A stretch of 64,000 bases of DNA from JACVRW01 sp963751835 (lineage in GTDB: Bacteria > Actinomycetota > Thermoleophilia > Solirubrobacterales > Thermoleophilaceae): NCBI GenBank assembly GCA_963751835.1, contig CAVVWD010000019.1, positions 203,286 to 267,285 of the forward strand, read 5' to 3'. Both the position numbers and the translations under genes were made by a program. A model generated the notes under the pieces. That model ran no database searches. It was not told the origin of the DNA and saw nothing but the letters and a program-made list of their open reading frames with translations. Positions 8,703 through 17,248 of this stretch are shown piece by piece; positions within the stretch are counted from its first letter, which is position 1; each line of letters opens with the position of its first letter.

Positions 8703-10340
8703 GCGAGAAAGCTCCGCAGACTGCGGCCGGCCCGAGCTCGACCGCGCCGGAGCGCGCGGGCCTCGTCCTCATCTCTCTCATCCTCGTCGCCGCGGTCGCG
8801 AACCTGAACCTGGCCGTGGCCAACGTGGCGCTGCCGGACATCGGCAAGGCGTTCGACGCGGGACAGACCGAGATCAATCTCGTTGCGGTCGGCTACTCGC
8901 TCGGACTGGCCGCATCGGTGCTCTATCTCGGCGCCGCTCGGCGATCGCTACGGGCGAAAGCTGATGCTGATCCTCGGCACGTCCCTGTCGATGCCGGCCT
9001 CGCTGCTCGCCGCCCTCGCCCCGTCGATCGAGGTTCTGTTCGGCGCGCGTCTGCTCGGCGGGCTGGCCGCCGGGATGGCCTACCCCACCACGCTCGCCCT
9101 GATCACGGCGCTGTGGTCGGGACCGGCACGCACGAAGTCGATTGCCCTGTGGTCTGGCCTCGGCGGCGCGATCGCCGCGCTGGGGCCGCTGCTCGCGGGC
9201 GCCCTGCTCACGGGGTTCGACTGGGGTTCCGTCTTCGTGATCACGTTGCCGCTTGCCGTGGTGGCCCTGTACCTGGCTCTCCGCTTCGTGCCCGCGCATG
9301 TCAACGAGGCCACCGATCCCGTTGACAACCTCGGGGGCATCCTGTCGGTTCTGCTGGTGGCCGCGCTCGTGCTGGCCATCAACTTCGCGCCCGTGCCGAA
9401 CGAGGAAGCCCTGGCTCTGGGGTTGGCGGCTATCGCCCTGGCGGCGGCGGCCGCCTTCGTAATCCGCCAGCGTCGGGCGAAGGCGCCGCTCTACGACCTC
9501 GCGGTAGCCGGGCGCCGCATCTTCTGGGTGGCCGCGTGCGCGGGGATCATCGTGTTCGGCACCCTCATGGGCGCGATGTTCGTGGGCCAGCAGTTCCTGC
9601 AGAACGTGCTCGGATACTCGACGCTGGACGCCGGGGTCGCGATCCTCCCGGCGGTAGTCGGCATGGTGCTGGTCGCGCCACGCTCGGCGAAGCTGGTGGA
9701 CGCGCACGGTGCGCGTCTCACGCTGCTCGTCGGCTATGCCTTCTGCCTGCTGGGCTTCCTCACGATGCTCCTGCTGTGGAAGGAGGACATCTCCTACTGG
9801 AAGGTCGGTCTTGGCTACGCCTTCATCGGCATCGGCGTCGGGTTCGCCGGAACGCCGGCCTCGCACTCGCTCACCGGCTCCGTGCCCGTACGGCGCGCCG
9901 GCATGGCCTCCGGGACGGCCGATCTGCAGCGCGACCTGGGCGGAGCGATCATGCAGTCGATCCTCGGCGCGGTTCTCACCGCCGGCTACGCGGCGGCCGC
10001 AGCTGCGGCGATCGCCGGGGCGCCCAACCAGGACAAGATCACGAACCAGGTCCAGACCGAGCTGACGAGGTCGTTCTCGAGCGCGGTCGAGACCGCCGAG
10101 CGCTATCCCCAGTACGAGAGCCAGATCGTCGCCGCCGCAAAGTCGTCGTTCCTGGACGGTGACGAGCGGGCCTATCTCGCCGGGATCGTCGCGATCCTGC
10201 TCGGCGCCGCGCTGGTCTTCTTCCTGTTCCCGAGGAAGGAGAGGGAGGCGGAGCTGCTGGCGCAGTACCACTCGGAGGACGTCTCCGAGAGGGCGGGGCC
10301 GGCTACACCACCGGCGTCGGCGGCTCGCGCCCGTCGATGA
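8699..10340 (+). CDS. MFS drug exporter (DHA2/EmrB-QacA type), one frameshift
   Basis: Proton-driven multidrug efflux pump with about 14 membrane helices. The N-terminal frame runs MSEKAPQ to SVLYLGA, then the family motif A (LGDRYGRK) appears in the next frame. Removing one base at about 8936 fuses them into YLGALGDRYGRK, giving 546 residues. Motif C-like glycine/proline-rich helices and the long N5-terminal linker fit the DHA2 group. Start GTG at 8699 overlaps the preceding stop. The 3' end overlaps the convergent 2-hydroxyacid dehydrogenase gene by 38 bp. Whether the indel is a sequencing error or inactivates the pump cannot be decided from the sequence; the reading frame on both sides is well conserved. 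Confidence 0.82.
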
Positions 10341-11238
10341 CGGCGAGCACGTTCTCGGCGCACAGGCGGGCCATGGCAGCCCTGGTCGCACCCGTCGCAG
10401 ATCCCAGGTGTGGGAGCAGGACCGTGTTCGGCAGCTCGCGCAGCTCCGGCGGCACGTGTGGCTCGTCCTCGTAGACGTCGAGGCCGGCCGCGCCCAAGTG
10501 GCCGGAGCGCAGCGCATCGACCAGTGCGTACGTGTCGACCACGGCGCCGCGGCTGGTGTTCACGAGGATCGCGCCACGCTTCATCTGGGCCAGGCGCGAC
10601 GCGTCGATCAGGTGCCGCGTCTCGGTCGTGAGCGGCACGTGAAGACTGACGAAGTCCGAGCTCGCCAGGAGATCACCGAGCTCGCGGCCCTCCGAGCGCG
10701 AGCTGAACAGCAGGTGTACATCGAAGCCCCGAAGTAGCTCAGCGACCCGCCTGGCTATCCGCCCGAAGCCCACGAGTCCGACCGTCGCGCCGGCGAGCTC
10801 GCGTCCCAGGAGCTGGTCCTCCTCCAACCAAGCGCCGTTCCGGATGAGTGCGTCGGCCTCTGATATTCGCCGGGCGGTCGCCAGCATCAGCGCGATCGCG
10901 AGCTCCGCAGTGGCATTCGTGAGAACGTCCGGAGTATTGGTCGCTCGGACGCCGCGCTTGCGGACCGCCTCGACGTCGATGTTGTCGTAGCCGACGCCGA
11001 AGTTGGCAACCACCTTCAAGGAGCCTCCGGCGTCGTCGAGGAGCTGCGCATCGATCCGGGTGCTCGGATCGCTCACGATCGCCACGGCGCCCGGCACTTG
11101 TTCTTCCAGCCAGGTCCGCTCGGGTCGGTTACCGCCAGCCTCGACGACACAGCGGCGCCGCAGTAGGTCGAGTCCCGCTGTCGGCAGGGCGCAGGCAACA
11201 ACCACTCTCGGCCTGGCCGTCATCGGCTGCCCGCCCAC
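10303..11238 (-). CDS. D-isomer-specific 2-hydroxyacid dehydrogenase
   Basis: NAD(P)-dependent reductase of 2-keto acids such as glyoxylate or hydroxypyruvate, 311 residues. The nucleotide-binding motif is TVGLVGFGRIARRVAELL (about residues 145-162). The catalytic Arg, Glu and His are visible in VNTSRGAVVDT, DVYEDEP and LLPHLGSATG. Two starts are possible: GTG at 11238, preceded by GAGGA, and ATG at 11223 (MTARPRVVVAC), preceded by a GGGCGGG stretch. GTG at 11238 directly follows the lipoprotein stop. The gene is probably co-transcribed with the lipoprotein from operator C. Substrate not determined. Confidence 0.88.
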   Translation of the reverse strand: MGGQPMTARPRVVVACALPTAGLDLLRRRCVVEAGGNRPERTWLEEQVPGAVAIVSDPSTRIDAQLLDDAGGSLKVVANFGVGYDNIDVEAVRKRGVRATNTPDVLTNATAELAIALMLATARRISEADALIRNGAWLEEDQLLGRELAGATVGLVGFGRIARRVAELLRGFDVHLLFSSRSEGRELGDLLASSDFVSLHVPLTTETRHLIDASRLAQMKRGAILVNTSRGAVVDTYALVDALRSGHLGAAGLDVYEDEPHVPPELRELPNTVLLPHLGSATGATRAAMARLCAENVLAVIDGREPPTPVV

Positions 11239-11637
11239 TCAATCCTCGTAGGCGTCAGCGAAGAAGTCGGCGTCCTCCTGGGTTCCCGCCTGGAAAACGA
11301 CCGTGCCGACGATCGTCGTCTTGTCACCGCCTATCGCGACCTTGTGGGCGTAGTCCTGTGCCTCGGCACTGGTGGCGAAGGACCGGGCGGAGCCGCTCCT
11401 GTCGCCGCTGATCGAGACCCCGGCCTCCGCGCCGTCAAGCGAGTTCCCTCGTAGCCGCGTGACCACGAATCCCTCGGGCTCGAGCGCGGTGGTGAGATTG
11501 TTGAAGGCGCTCTCCGGCGGCGGCGCGACCGCCTCGGCCGTGCCGCTGTTGGCAGCCCCGTTCGCGCTCTCGTCGTCGTCGTCCCCGCATGCGACCAAGG
11601 TGAGAGCCATGACCGCGAGCAGAACCAGGATTTTCAC
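11239..11637 (-). CDS. Small lipoprotein
   Basis: A 132-residue predicted lipoprotein: signal MKILVLLAVMALTLVAC with the lipobox LVAC (lipidated Cys17), then an acidic linker and a small alpha/beta-looking domain. No known family recognised. The ATG at 11637 coincides with the predicted transcription start of the leftward promoter (TATGGT at 11649-11644), so the mRNA is probably leaderless. It is followed without gap by the 2-hydroxyacid dehydrogenase gene. Confidence 0.75.
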   Translation of the reverse strand: MKILVLLAVMALTLVACGDDDDESANGAANSGTAEAVAPPPESAFNNLTTALEPEGFVVTRLRGNSLDGAEAGVSISGDRSGSARSFATSAEAQDYAHKVAIGGDKTTIVGTVVFQAGTQEDADFFADAYED

Positions 11638-11643
11638 GGGGCC

Positions 11644-11715
11644 ACCATACGTCCCGCGGTCGTGGCCGGCATCACCCGAATCAGATGATGCACGCGTCCA
11701 CCAGGCGTTTAGTGT
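11644..11715. promoter_or_regulatory. Operator palindrome C with divergent -10 elements
   Basis: TCACCC-GAATC-AGATGA at 11672-11688, flanked by matching A/T for a 19-mer. Leftward, TATGGT (11649-11644) lies 22 nt away; rightward, TAGTGT (11710-11715) lies 21 nt away. Both inferred transcription starts fall on ATG codons (11637 minus, 11721 plus), giving a compact bidirectional leaderless promoter around one operator. Confidence 0.72.
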
Positions 11716-11720
11716 GGTGG

Positions 11721-12443
11721 ATGGATGCTCCGCCTCTGCGTGGGAGAGCGCGCGTGATCGGTCACGCGCTTACGGTCGCGCCCACGCCGGCCACACGGGC
11801 GGTGTGGGACCGCTGGATCGCCATCGGGTTCGCCGTGGGGTCGGCGTGCTTCTTCATCGGGCCGTTTCCGGGCTTCGTCCAACTCGTCGGCGCCGGCGCC
11901 GACGGCGCCGTTTTCTTCGCGGGATCAGTGTTCTTCACTCTGGCGGCCGGGCTCGAGCTGCGCGAGGCGACCCTGCGGTTGGGCCGCTGGGCGTCCGACC
12001 CCTCGTGGTGGAGCGCGGCGATCCAGTTCGTCGGCACGCTGCTCTTCAACGTGAACACGTTCGACGCAATGCAGACCGGCCTGTCGGATAAGCAGGAGAA
12101 CCGGCTGATCTTCGCCCCGGATCTCATCGGCTCGGCATGCTTTCTGGTCTCCGGGGCGCTCGCATACCGGGTCGCAACGGGACCGCGGCTGCTTCCCGTG
12201 CACCGGGACAGGTCGTGGACGATGGCCGCCGTGAACCTGGCGGGCTGCGTCTTGTTCATGGCATCTGCCATCGCGTCCTACGTGGTTCCAGCGACCGGTT
12301 CGGTGCTCGATCTGGCTGCGGCCAACTGGTCCACAGGACTCGGGGCGCTGTGCTTCTTCGTCGGCGCCCTGCTCTTGCTTCAACCCCGGCATGCCGCGGC
12401 GCCGGATAGAACATCCCTCGACACTTCCCTCAAGGAGGTATGA
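11721..12443 (+). CDS. YrhK-like multi-pass membrane protein
   Basis: A 240-residue membrane protein with repeated helix pairs (WIAIGFAVGSACFFIG, AVFFAGSVFFTLAAGLE, IQFVGTLLFNVNTF, DLIGSACFLVSGALAY, AAVNLAGCVLFMASAIASY, GALCFFVGALLLL). The recurring 'GSxxFxxG' style resembles YrhK-type repeats; molecular function unknown. The ATG at 11721 is preferred because the promoter at operator C predicts transcription starting there. GTG at 11754, with GGGAGAG upstream, is an alternative. Its stop codon overlaps the glutamate decarboxylase translation start region, so the two are an operon. Confidence 0.65.
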   Translation: MDAPPLRGRARVIGHALTVAPTPATRAVWDRWIAIGFAVGSACFFIGPFPGFVQLVGAGADGAVFFAGSVFFTLAAGLELREATLRLGRWASDPSWWSAAIQFVGTLLFNVNTFDAMQTGLSDKQENRLIFAPDLIGSACFLVSGALAYRVATGPRLLPVHRDRSWTMAAVNLAGCVLFMASAIASYVVPATGSVLDLAAANWSTGLGALCFFVGALLLLQPRHAAAPDRTSLDTSLKEV

Positions 12444-12445
12444 CA

Positions 12446-13834
12446 ATGGCGCAAGCCGACCTGTCGGAGCAACTCGAGGCCCTTGCAAAGGAGTACGGCA
12501 ACCGCTTCCTGCTCGAGCCCGCACCGGACAACCAGCTGCCGGAGCACGGTATGCGTTCCGTCGATGCCATGCGGCTCATCGGCGAGGAGCTCGTGCTCGA
12601 CGGGATTCCGCTGCGCAACCTGGCCACCTTCGTCACCACCTGGATGGAGCCCGAGGCGCAGCGGGTGATCGCGGAGAACCTGCACCGCAACTTCATCGAC
12701 CACGCGGAGTACCCGCAGACCGCCGAGATCGAGCAGCGCTGCATCCGGATACTCGCCGACCTGTTCCACGCGCCGGGCGAGACGACTGGCGCCCGGACCC
12801 AGGGGTCGTCGGAGGCGATCATGCTCGGCGCGTTGTCGCTCAAGTGGAAGTGGCGTGCCCGGCAGGAGCAGGCCGGCAAGGACACCAGCCGGCCGAACCT
12901 GGTGTTCGGCGGCGACGTGCACGTCGTGTGGGAGAAGTTCTGCCGCTACTTCGACGTCGAGCCCAGGATCATCCCGCTGCAGCCCGACAAGTACACGATC
13001 GGGCCAGAGGACGTCGAGCCGCACGTGGACGAGAACACGATCGGCGTCGCCGCGGTGCTCGGGACGACATTCACCGGTCACGCCGACGACATCGTGGGCA
13101 TCAACCAGCTGCTGCTGCGCCTCAAGGAGGAGCGCGGGCTCGACGTGCCGCTGCACGTGGACGGGGCGAGCGGCGGCTTCGTCTGGCCGTTCCTGTTCCC
13201 GCATTCCGAGTGGGACTTCCGTCTCGAGCAGGTGCGCTCGATCAACGTGTCGGGGCACAAGTTCGGGCTCGTCTACCCGGGCATTGGCTGGCTCATCTTC
13301 AGGGAGAAGAGCGACCTGGCCGAGGACCTCGTCTTCTACGAGAACTACCTCGGCAAAACGGACGCGACCTTCACGCTCAACTTCTCGACCGGCTCGGCGA
13401 TGGTGCTCGCGCAGTACTACAACTTCGTCCGCCTCGGGCACGGGGGCTACCGCTACGTAATGGAGACGATGCAGCGGAACGCCCGCATGCTCGCCGAGCG
13501 GATCGAGGATATCGGCGCGTTCCGGCTGATCGGCAGCGAGGACGAGGAACAGCTCCCGCTCGTCGCCTTCCAGCTGGCCGAGGAGCGCCGCTACGACGAG
13601 TTCGACATCGCAGCCCAGCTCTCGGCGGAACGGGGCTGGATGCTGCCCGCCTACACGCTGCCGCCGAACGCGGACCACATCAAGATCATGCGGGCGCTCG
13701 TGAAGGAGACACTCGGCCACTCACTGGTCACGACGCTCGGCGACGACATCGCTCAGGCCTGCAGCACGCTCGACAAGAAGGGACGCGTGCACGAGTCCGA
13801 GCGCAAACGGGTCAAGACCAGCACCGGATACTGA
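12446..13834 (+). CDS. gad: Glutamate decarboxylase
   Basis: PLP enzyme converting glutamate to GABA and CO2 with uptake of one proton, a classic acid-stress function. About 462 residues, normal for GadA/B. Visible family blocks: the N-terminal MRSVDAMRLIGEELVLDG, the substrate region TWMEPEAQRVIAENLHRNFI, HVDGASGGFVWPF, and the PLP-lysine motif SINVSGHKFGLVYPG near residue 275. Two ATGs are available; AGGAGG at 12434-12439 sits 7 nt before the ATG at 12446 but only one base before the ATG at 12440, so 12446 is chosen. No glutamate/GABA antiporter is nearby. Transcribed with the YrhK-like gene from operator C. Confidence 0.93.
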   Translation: MAQADLSEQLEALAKEYGNRFLLEPAPDNQLPEHGMRSVDAMRLIGEELVLDGIPLRNLATFVTTWMEPEAQRVIAENLHRNFIDHAEYPQTAEIEQRCIRILADLFHAPGETTGARTQGSSEAIMLGALSLKWKWRARQEQAGKDTSRPNLVFGGDVHVVWEKFCRYFDVEPRIIPLQPDKYTIGPEDVEPHVDENTIGVAAVLGTTFTGHADDIVGINQLLLRLKEERGLDVPLHVDGASGGFVWPFLFPHSEWDFRLEQVRSINVSGHKFGLVYPGIGWLIFREKSDLAEDLVFYENYLGKTDATFTLNFSTGSAMVLAQYYNFVRLGHGGYRYVMETMQRNARMLAERIEDIGAFRLIGSEDEEQLPLVAFQLAEERRYDEFDIAAQLSAERGWMLPAYTLPPNADHIKIMRALVKETLGHSLVTTLGDDIAQACSTLDKKGRVHESERKRVKTSTGY

Positions 13835-13842
13835 CCGGCAAA

Positions 13843-13860
13843 TCATCCCGATCGGGCTGA
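13843..13860. promoter_or_regulatory. Variant operator palindrome D
   Basis: TCATCCC-GATC-GGGCTGA, an 18-bp symmetric variant of the block's operator with a 4-nt centre. It lies about 100 nt upstream of the first DUF7144 gene. I do not find a convincing -10 at the usual 22 nt on either side, so this member is the weakest of the set. Confidence 0.45.
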
Positions 13861-13955
13861 CAGCGCCGGATGACGATTGGGCGAGGGTTTTGCGAAAGAC
13901 GATCGAAAGAGGGGAAGTTCTTGACAAGCGGCCGAATCAACCGAGGAGGTACGGG

Positions 13956-14339
13956 ATGCGAGGCGCGGGTAGAGCCCTGTTCGCGGCAACGCTGCTGTTG
14001 ATCGCAGGCACGCTCAACATCATCTATGGCATCGGAGCGCTGGACAGCGCGAACATCTTCACCAACGACACGAGGTACATCTTCACCAACCTCAACACCA
14101 TGGGCTGGGTCCTGATCGTCCTCGGGGTGATTCAGCTCACCGGAGGCTTTTCCCTGTGGGTCGGCAATACATACGGCCGGGTCATCGGGATCATCGGCGG
14201 CAGCCTCGGTGCGATCGCGGCCCTGCTGTCGATCGGCGGCGCCTATCCGTGGTGGTCGCTGGGCATCTTCGTCCTGTGCGTGTGGATCGTCTACGGACTC
14301 TTCATTTACGGTGAGGACGAGCGGGCGCCGGTGCGCTGA
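13956..14339 (+). CDS. DUF7144-family four-helix membrane protein (copy 1)
   Basis: A 127-residue membrane protein with four helices: ALFAATLLLIAGTLNIIYGI, MGWVLIVLGVIQLTGGFSLW, VIGIIGGSLGAIAALLSIG, and WWSLGIFVLCVWIVYGLFIYG. The conserved 'NxxYGIgAL' and 'GWxxixxGxxql' patterns are shared with the copies at 15603 and 21037. Start ATG at 13956 with a strong GAGGAGGT 5 nt upstream. Function unknown in the family; the placement with acid/stress genes and the shared operator suggests an envelope-stress role. Confidence 0.75.
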   Translation: MRGAGRALFAATLLLIAGTLNIIYGIGALDSANIFTNDTRYIFTNLNTMGWVLIVLGVIQLTGGFSLWVGNTYGRVIGIIGGSLGAIAALLSIGGAYPWWSLGIFVLCVWIVYGLFIYGEDERAPVR

Positions 14340-14351
14340 CCGCCGCGCTGC

Positions 14352-15308
14352 CTAGAAGACAGTCGCCCAGTCGTTCTTGACGCTGATCAGGGTCCAGCCG
14401 TCGCCGGCGGCCTGGTCGAGCGCCTGCTCGGCTCCCGTCGTGTAGGCGAATTCGCGCTCGTCGTCGTCGTGCAGTACGAGCAGGCGCAGAGACGGCTTGT
14501 CGGGGTGCTGGGTGAAATGCAGCATCGGCACGTCACCGTTGGAGTTGCCGGCCGCCAGCAGCGGCCGGCGGCCGGTGCGGCTCCAGATCCGGATCGGCTT
14601 CTGCGGACCGTCGTCGAGGTAGTCGGCCTCCGCCTTGTGGGTGATCGTGCCGCCGCGCTCGTCGCTGGTGTACGCGAGCGCCGTGCTGCTGCCGATCACG
14701 TTCTGGCGCGGAATGCCGTACAGCTCCTGGCTGATGGGTCGCATGAAGTCGCGCCCGCCGCCCGAGGCGATGTAGTTGCTGAACCCGTTGGCGGCCAGAA
14801 AGCCGAGCAGCTCGACCATCGGCGCGTAGGCGCAGTCGAGATAGCCGCGGCCGAGCGTCGGATGCTGCGCGCCGCGCAGGAATTCGTCGGCTCGCGCCTC
14901 GAAGTCCTCCACGCTGATGCCCTCGTGCGCCGCCAAGACGCCGGCGGCCAGGATCTTCACCCTGGTCTCGTCGCCGGCGTAGTGCTCGGTCATGACCGCG
15001 CCCATCCAGTGGTAGTCGCGTTCGTAGGCGGCCTTCCAGGGCTGGCGCTCGCGCAACGCCGGGTCCGCCTCGGCCATCTCCACGAGCCGGCGCAGGATGA
15101 AGTCGAGCTGGATCGGCATCGGCTTCTCGCACCAGAGCGTGCCGTCGTTGTCGAACACCGCCAGGCGGTCCTCGACCGGCACCGGCTCCGATCCGCCCTC
15201 GCCGCAGACGCGCGCTACGAAGTCGACGATCGCCCGCTTCGCCGGGCCATCGCGCCAGCTCGACAGCTCGCTCACGCCTCCACCTGGAGTCGCCTTCAGT
15301 TGTGCCAT
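14352..15308 (-). CDS. HAD-family phosphatase
   Basis: A 318-residue haloacid-dehalogenase-superfamily hydrolase, probably a phosphomonoesterase of the phosphoserine-phosphatase-like group. Motif I is AVFDNDGTLWCEKP (catalytic Asp pair, near residue 53). A conserved SNYIASGGGRDFMRP supplies the motif II Ser/Gly region, and AAGNSNGDVPML is the acidic motif IV. No signal peptide. The ATG at 15308 lies one base from the start predicted from the TACGGT -10 (15321-15316) under operator E, so the mRNA is probably leaderless. Substrate unknown. Convergent with the first DUF7144 gene, 12 bp apart. Confidence 0.8.
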   Translation of the reverse strand: MAQLKATPGGGVSELSSWRDGPAKRAIVDFVARVCGEGGSEPVPVEDRLAVFDNDGTLWCEKPMPIQLDFILRRLVEMAEADPALRERQPWKAAYERDYHWMGAVMTEHYAGDETRVKILAAGVLAAHEGISVEDFEARADEFLRGAQHPTLGRGYLDCAYAPMVELLGFLAANGFSNYIASGGGRDFMRPISQELYGIPRQNVIGSSTALAYTSDERGGTITHKAEADYLDDGPQKPIRIWSRTGRRPLLAAGNSNGDVPMLHFTQHPDKPSLRLLVLHDDDEREFAYTTGAEQALDQAAGDGWTLISVKNDWATVF

Positions 15309-15315
15309 GAAGCGC

Positions 15316-15388
15316 ACCGTACCGGCGCTGCCGAGCGCCACGTTCACCCGATCGGGGTGACGACGGTCTTCTCCTGGCAAGGTTCGAT
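15316..15388. promoter_or_regulatory. Operator palindrome E with divergent -10 elements
   Basis: Perfect TCACCC-GATCG-GGGTGA at 15344-15360. Leftward, TACGGT (15321-15316) is 22 nt away and points at the HAD gene. Rightward, TTCGAT (15383-15388) is also 22 nt away and points at the small membrane protein operon. Best-conserved member of the operator set. Confidence 0.75.
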
Positions 15389-15426
15389 TGCACCGACCAA
15401 CCGCGGATAGGGAGCCAGGTGAGGAC

Positions 15427-15606
15427 ATGGACGAGGAGCGCGTAGGGATCGAGCTGATCGTTTCCGTCATCGCATGGTTTGCGGTTGTGCTCCTCGCGTT
15501 CTTCTTCGTCGGTGCGGTGGTGGGGGTGATCGCGATCCTGCTCGGCGCCGTCCTCTTCATATGGTGGCTCGTGAGGGCCATCCGAGCGCCGGAGAAGCGG
15601 CAATGA
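15427..15606 (+). CDS. Small two-helix membrane protein
   Basis: A 59-residue protein with two adjoining hydrophobic helices (LIVSVIAWFAVVLLAFFFVG and VGVIAILLGAVLFIWWLV), an acidic N-terminus and a basic C-terminus. Start ATG at 15427 with AGGTGAGG upstream; its TGA overlaps the next gene as ATGA. No family recognised. First gene of an operon with DUF7144 copy 2 and the AI-2E-type permease, downstream of operator E. Confidence 0.65.
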   Translation: MDEERVGIELIVSVIAWFAVVLLAFFFVGAVVGVIAILLGAVLFIWWLVRAIRAPEKRQ

Positions 15607-16037
15607 GCGAACGGCAACTCGGCGGGGACACGCCTGGACTGATGCACGTCCCTGCCGTCCACCCGGAGCCGCATGACAGCAGCCGGGGCTGGATGGCCTT
15701 CGCCGGCGTCATGCTGTTGATCGGCGCCGCCTTCAACGCGGTCTACGGCCTCGCCGCGATCTTCAACGACGACTACCTGGCCGAGGAGGAGCTGCTCTAC
15801 GGGACCGTCTCGGTCTGGGGATGGCTGGCGATCGGCTTCGCGGTGATCGGCGTGATAGCCGCCCTGCTGCTGTTCGCCGGCAACTTCTGGGGTGCGATGT
15901 CGGGGATCGTCATCGCCGGCGTGAACGCAATCGTGCATGTGATGTCAATCGGCGCACATCCCCTATGGTCGGTGCTCGTGATCGCGGTCGACGGCCTGAT
16001 CATCTACGGGCTCACGGTACATGGGCTGAGACAGTGA
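15603..16037 (+). CDS. DUF7144-family membrane protein (copy 2)
   Basis: A 144-residue membrane protein with a longer polar N-terminus and four helices, homologous to copies 1 and 3 (GWMAFAGVMLLIGAAFNAVYGL, WGWLAIGFAVIGVIAALLLF, GIVIAGVNAIVHVMS, PLWSVLVIAVDGLIIYGLTV). The ATG at 15603 and the stop at 16037 both overlap neighbouring genes by 4 bp, indicating translational coupling. Function unknown. Confidence 0.75.
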   Translation: MSERQLGGDTPGLMHVPAVHPEPHDSSRGWMAFAGVMLLIGAAFNAVYGLAAIFNDDYLAEEELLYGTVSVWGWLAIGFAVIGVIAALLLFAGNFWGAMSGIVIAGVNAIVHVMSIGAHPLWSVLVIAVDGLIIYGLTVHGLRQ

Positions 16038-17248
16038 TCCGTGCGCGCCTTCGTCGCAGCCGCAGGGAGGACGAGGGCGAGAAGGCGGAGGAGTTCATCG
16101 AGGTCGATCCGGCCGAGCTGACCGGCCTGTTCACGACGCCGCACTGGCTCCGCGACCTGGGCTTGACCTCGTGGCTGCTCGTGGGCGTGACCCTGCTCCT
16201 GGTGGGGGTGGTGTGGCTCCTGGCGCTCACCGACACGATCGTGATGCCGCTGATCACCGCCGCGGTGGTCGCGGCGGTCGCGTCCCCGGTCATTGCCTGG
16301 CTCCGTCGCCGCGGCGTTCCCCGCGGGCTCGCCGCGGCGCTGCTGATGCTCTCGCTGGTCCTGCTGGGTGTTGCTCTCGTCGTAATCATCGTCGGCGGCA
16401 TCACCAGCCAGAGCGGTGATATCAACGGGCAGCTCTCGGACGCCAAGAACACGATCGAGGGCTGGCTCAAGGACCTCGGGGTCGACTCCGACACGGCGAA
16501 GAACGCGAAGGACGACGCCAGCCAGTCGGTCAGCACGAGCGTCAGCACCCTGCTCAACGGCGTCGTGTCCGGCATCGAGGAGCTCTCGGGGCTCGCCTTC
16601 TTCCTCGCGCTGACCGCGCTCAGCCTCTTCTTCCTACTCAAGGACGGACCGGTGATACGCGCGTGGGCGGAACGCCACGCGGGCGTCCCGGTGCCGGTGG
16701 CCCACACGGTCAGCGGGCGCGTGCTCCAGTCGCTGCGCGGCTACTTCTTCGGGGTCACGATCGTGGCCGCTTTCAACGCCGTGGTGATCACGCTCGGGGC
16801 GCTGATACTGGGAGTCCCGCTCGTGGGAACGATCGCGGTCGTCACGTTCCTGGCCGCCTACATCCCCTATTTGGGCGCGTGGAGCGCGGGCGCTTTCACC
16901 GTGCTGGTTGCGCTGGGAGGGGCCGGCACGGACGCGGCAATCGGGATGGCGGTGATTCAGCTGCTCGCAAACGGGCTCTTGCAGCAGATGGTCCAGCCGA
17001 TCGCCTATGGCGCGGCGCTCGGCATCCACCCGCTCGCCGTCCTGGTGGTGACGATCGCCGGCGGCTGCCTCTTCGGCGCGGTCGGCCTGATCCTGGCCGC
17101 GCCGCTCACGTCGGCCGTGACGCGGATCACGGCGGACCTCGCACGCGCGCGCGCGGAGGCCGCCGCCGGCGAGGAAACCCCACCGCCGGGCGAGGACGAG
17201 GCGCCGCCGGCGGCGGGCGCGGGCCCCGTTCCCCAGCCCGCGCACTAG
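16034..17248 (+). CDS. AI-2E family transporter
   Basis: A 404-residue permease of the AI-2E/TqsA-PerM family, which contains exporters and some sodium/proton antiporters; the substrate cannot be told from sequence. Eight or so helices are visible, with the family's soluble loop between helices 3 and 4 (SGDINGQLSDAKNTIEGWLK...) and the characteristic FFLALTALSLFFLLKDG and GVPLVGTIAVVTFLAAYIPYLGAW stretches. The C-terminus is an acidic, proline-rich tail. Start GTG at 16034 overlaps the DUF7144 stop. The last 4 bp overlap the convergent SHOCT gene. Confidence 0.85.
   Translation: MIRARLRRSRREDEGEKAEEFIEVDPAELTGLFTTPHWLRDLGLTSWLLVGVTLLLVGVVWLLALTDTIVMPLITAAVVAAVASPVIAWLRRRGVPRGLAAALLMLSLVLLGVALVVIIVGGITSQSGDINGQLSDAKNTIEGWLKDLGVDSDTAKNAKDDASQSVSTSVSTLLNGVVSGIEELSGLAFFLALTALSLFFLLKDGPVIRAWAERHAGVPVPVAHTVSGRVLQSLRGYFFGVTIVAAFNAVVITLGALILGVPLVGTIAVVTFLAAYIPYLGAWSAGAFTVLVALGGAGTDAAIGMAVIQLLANGLLQQMVQPIAYGAALGIHPLAVLVVTIAGGCLFGAVGLILAAPLTSAVTRITADLARARAEAAAGEETPPPGEDEAPPAAGAGPVPQPAH

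Noticed and set aside
8930..8945. Programmed ribosomal frameshift in the MFS gene
   Set aside because: No slippery heptamer, stop or stem-loop is evident, and similar indels occur in seven other unrelated genes. A sequence error or mutation is simpler.
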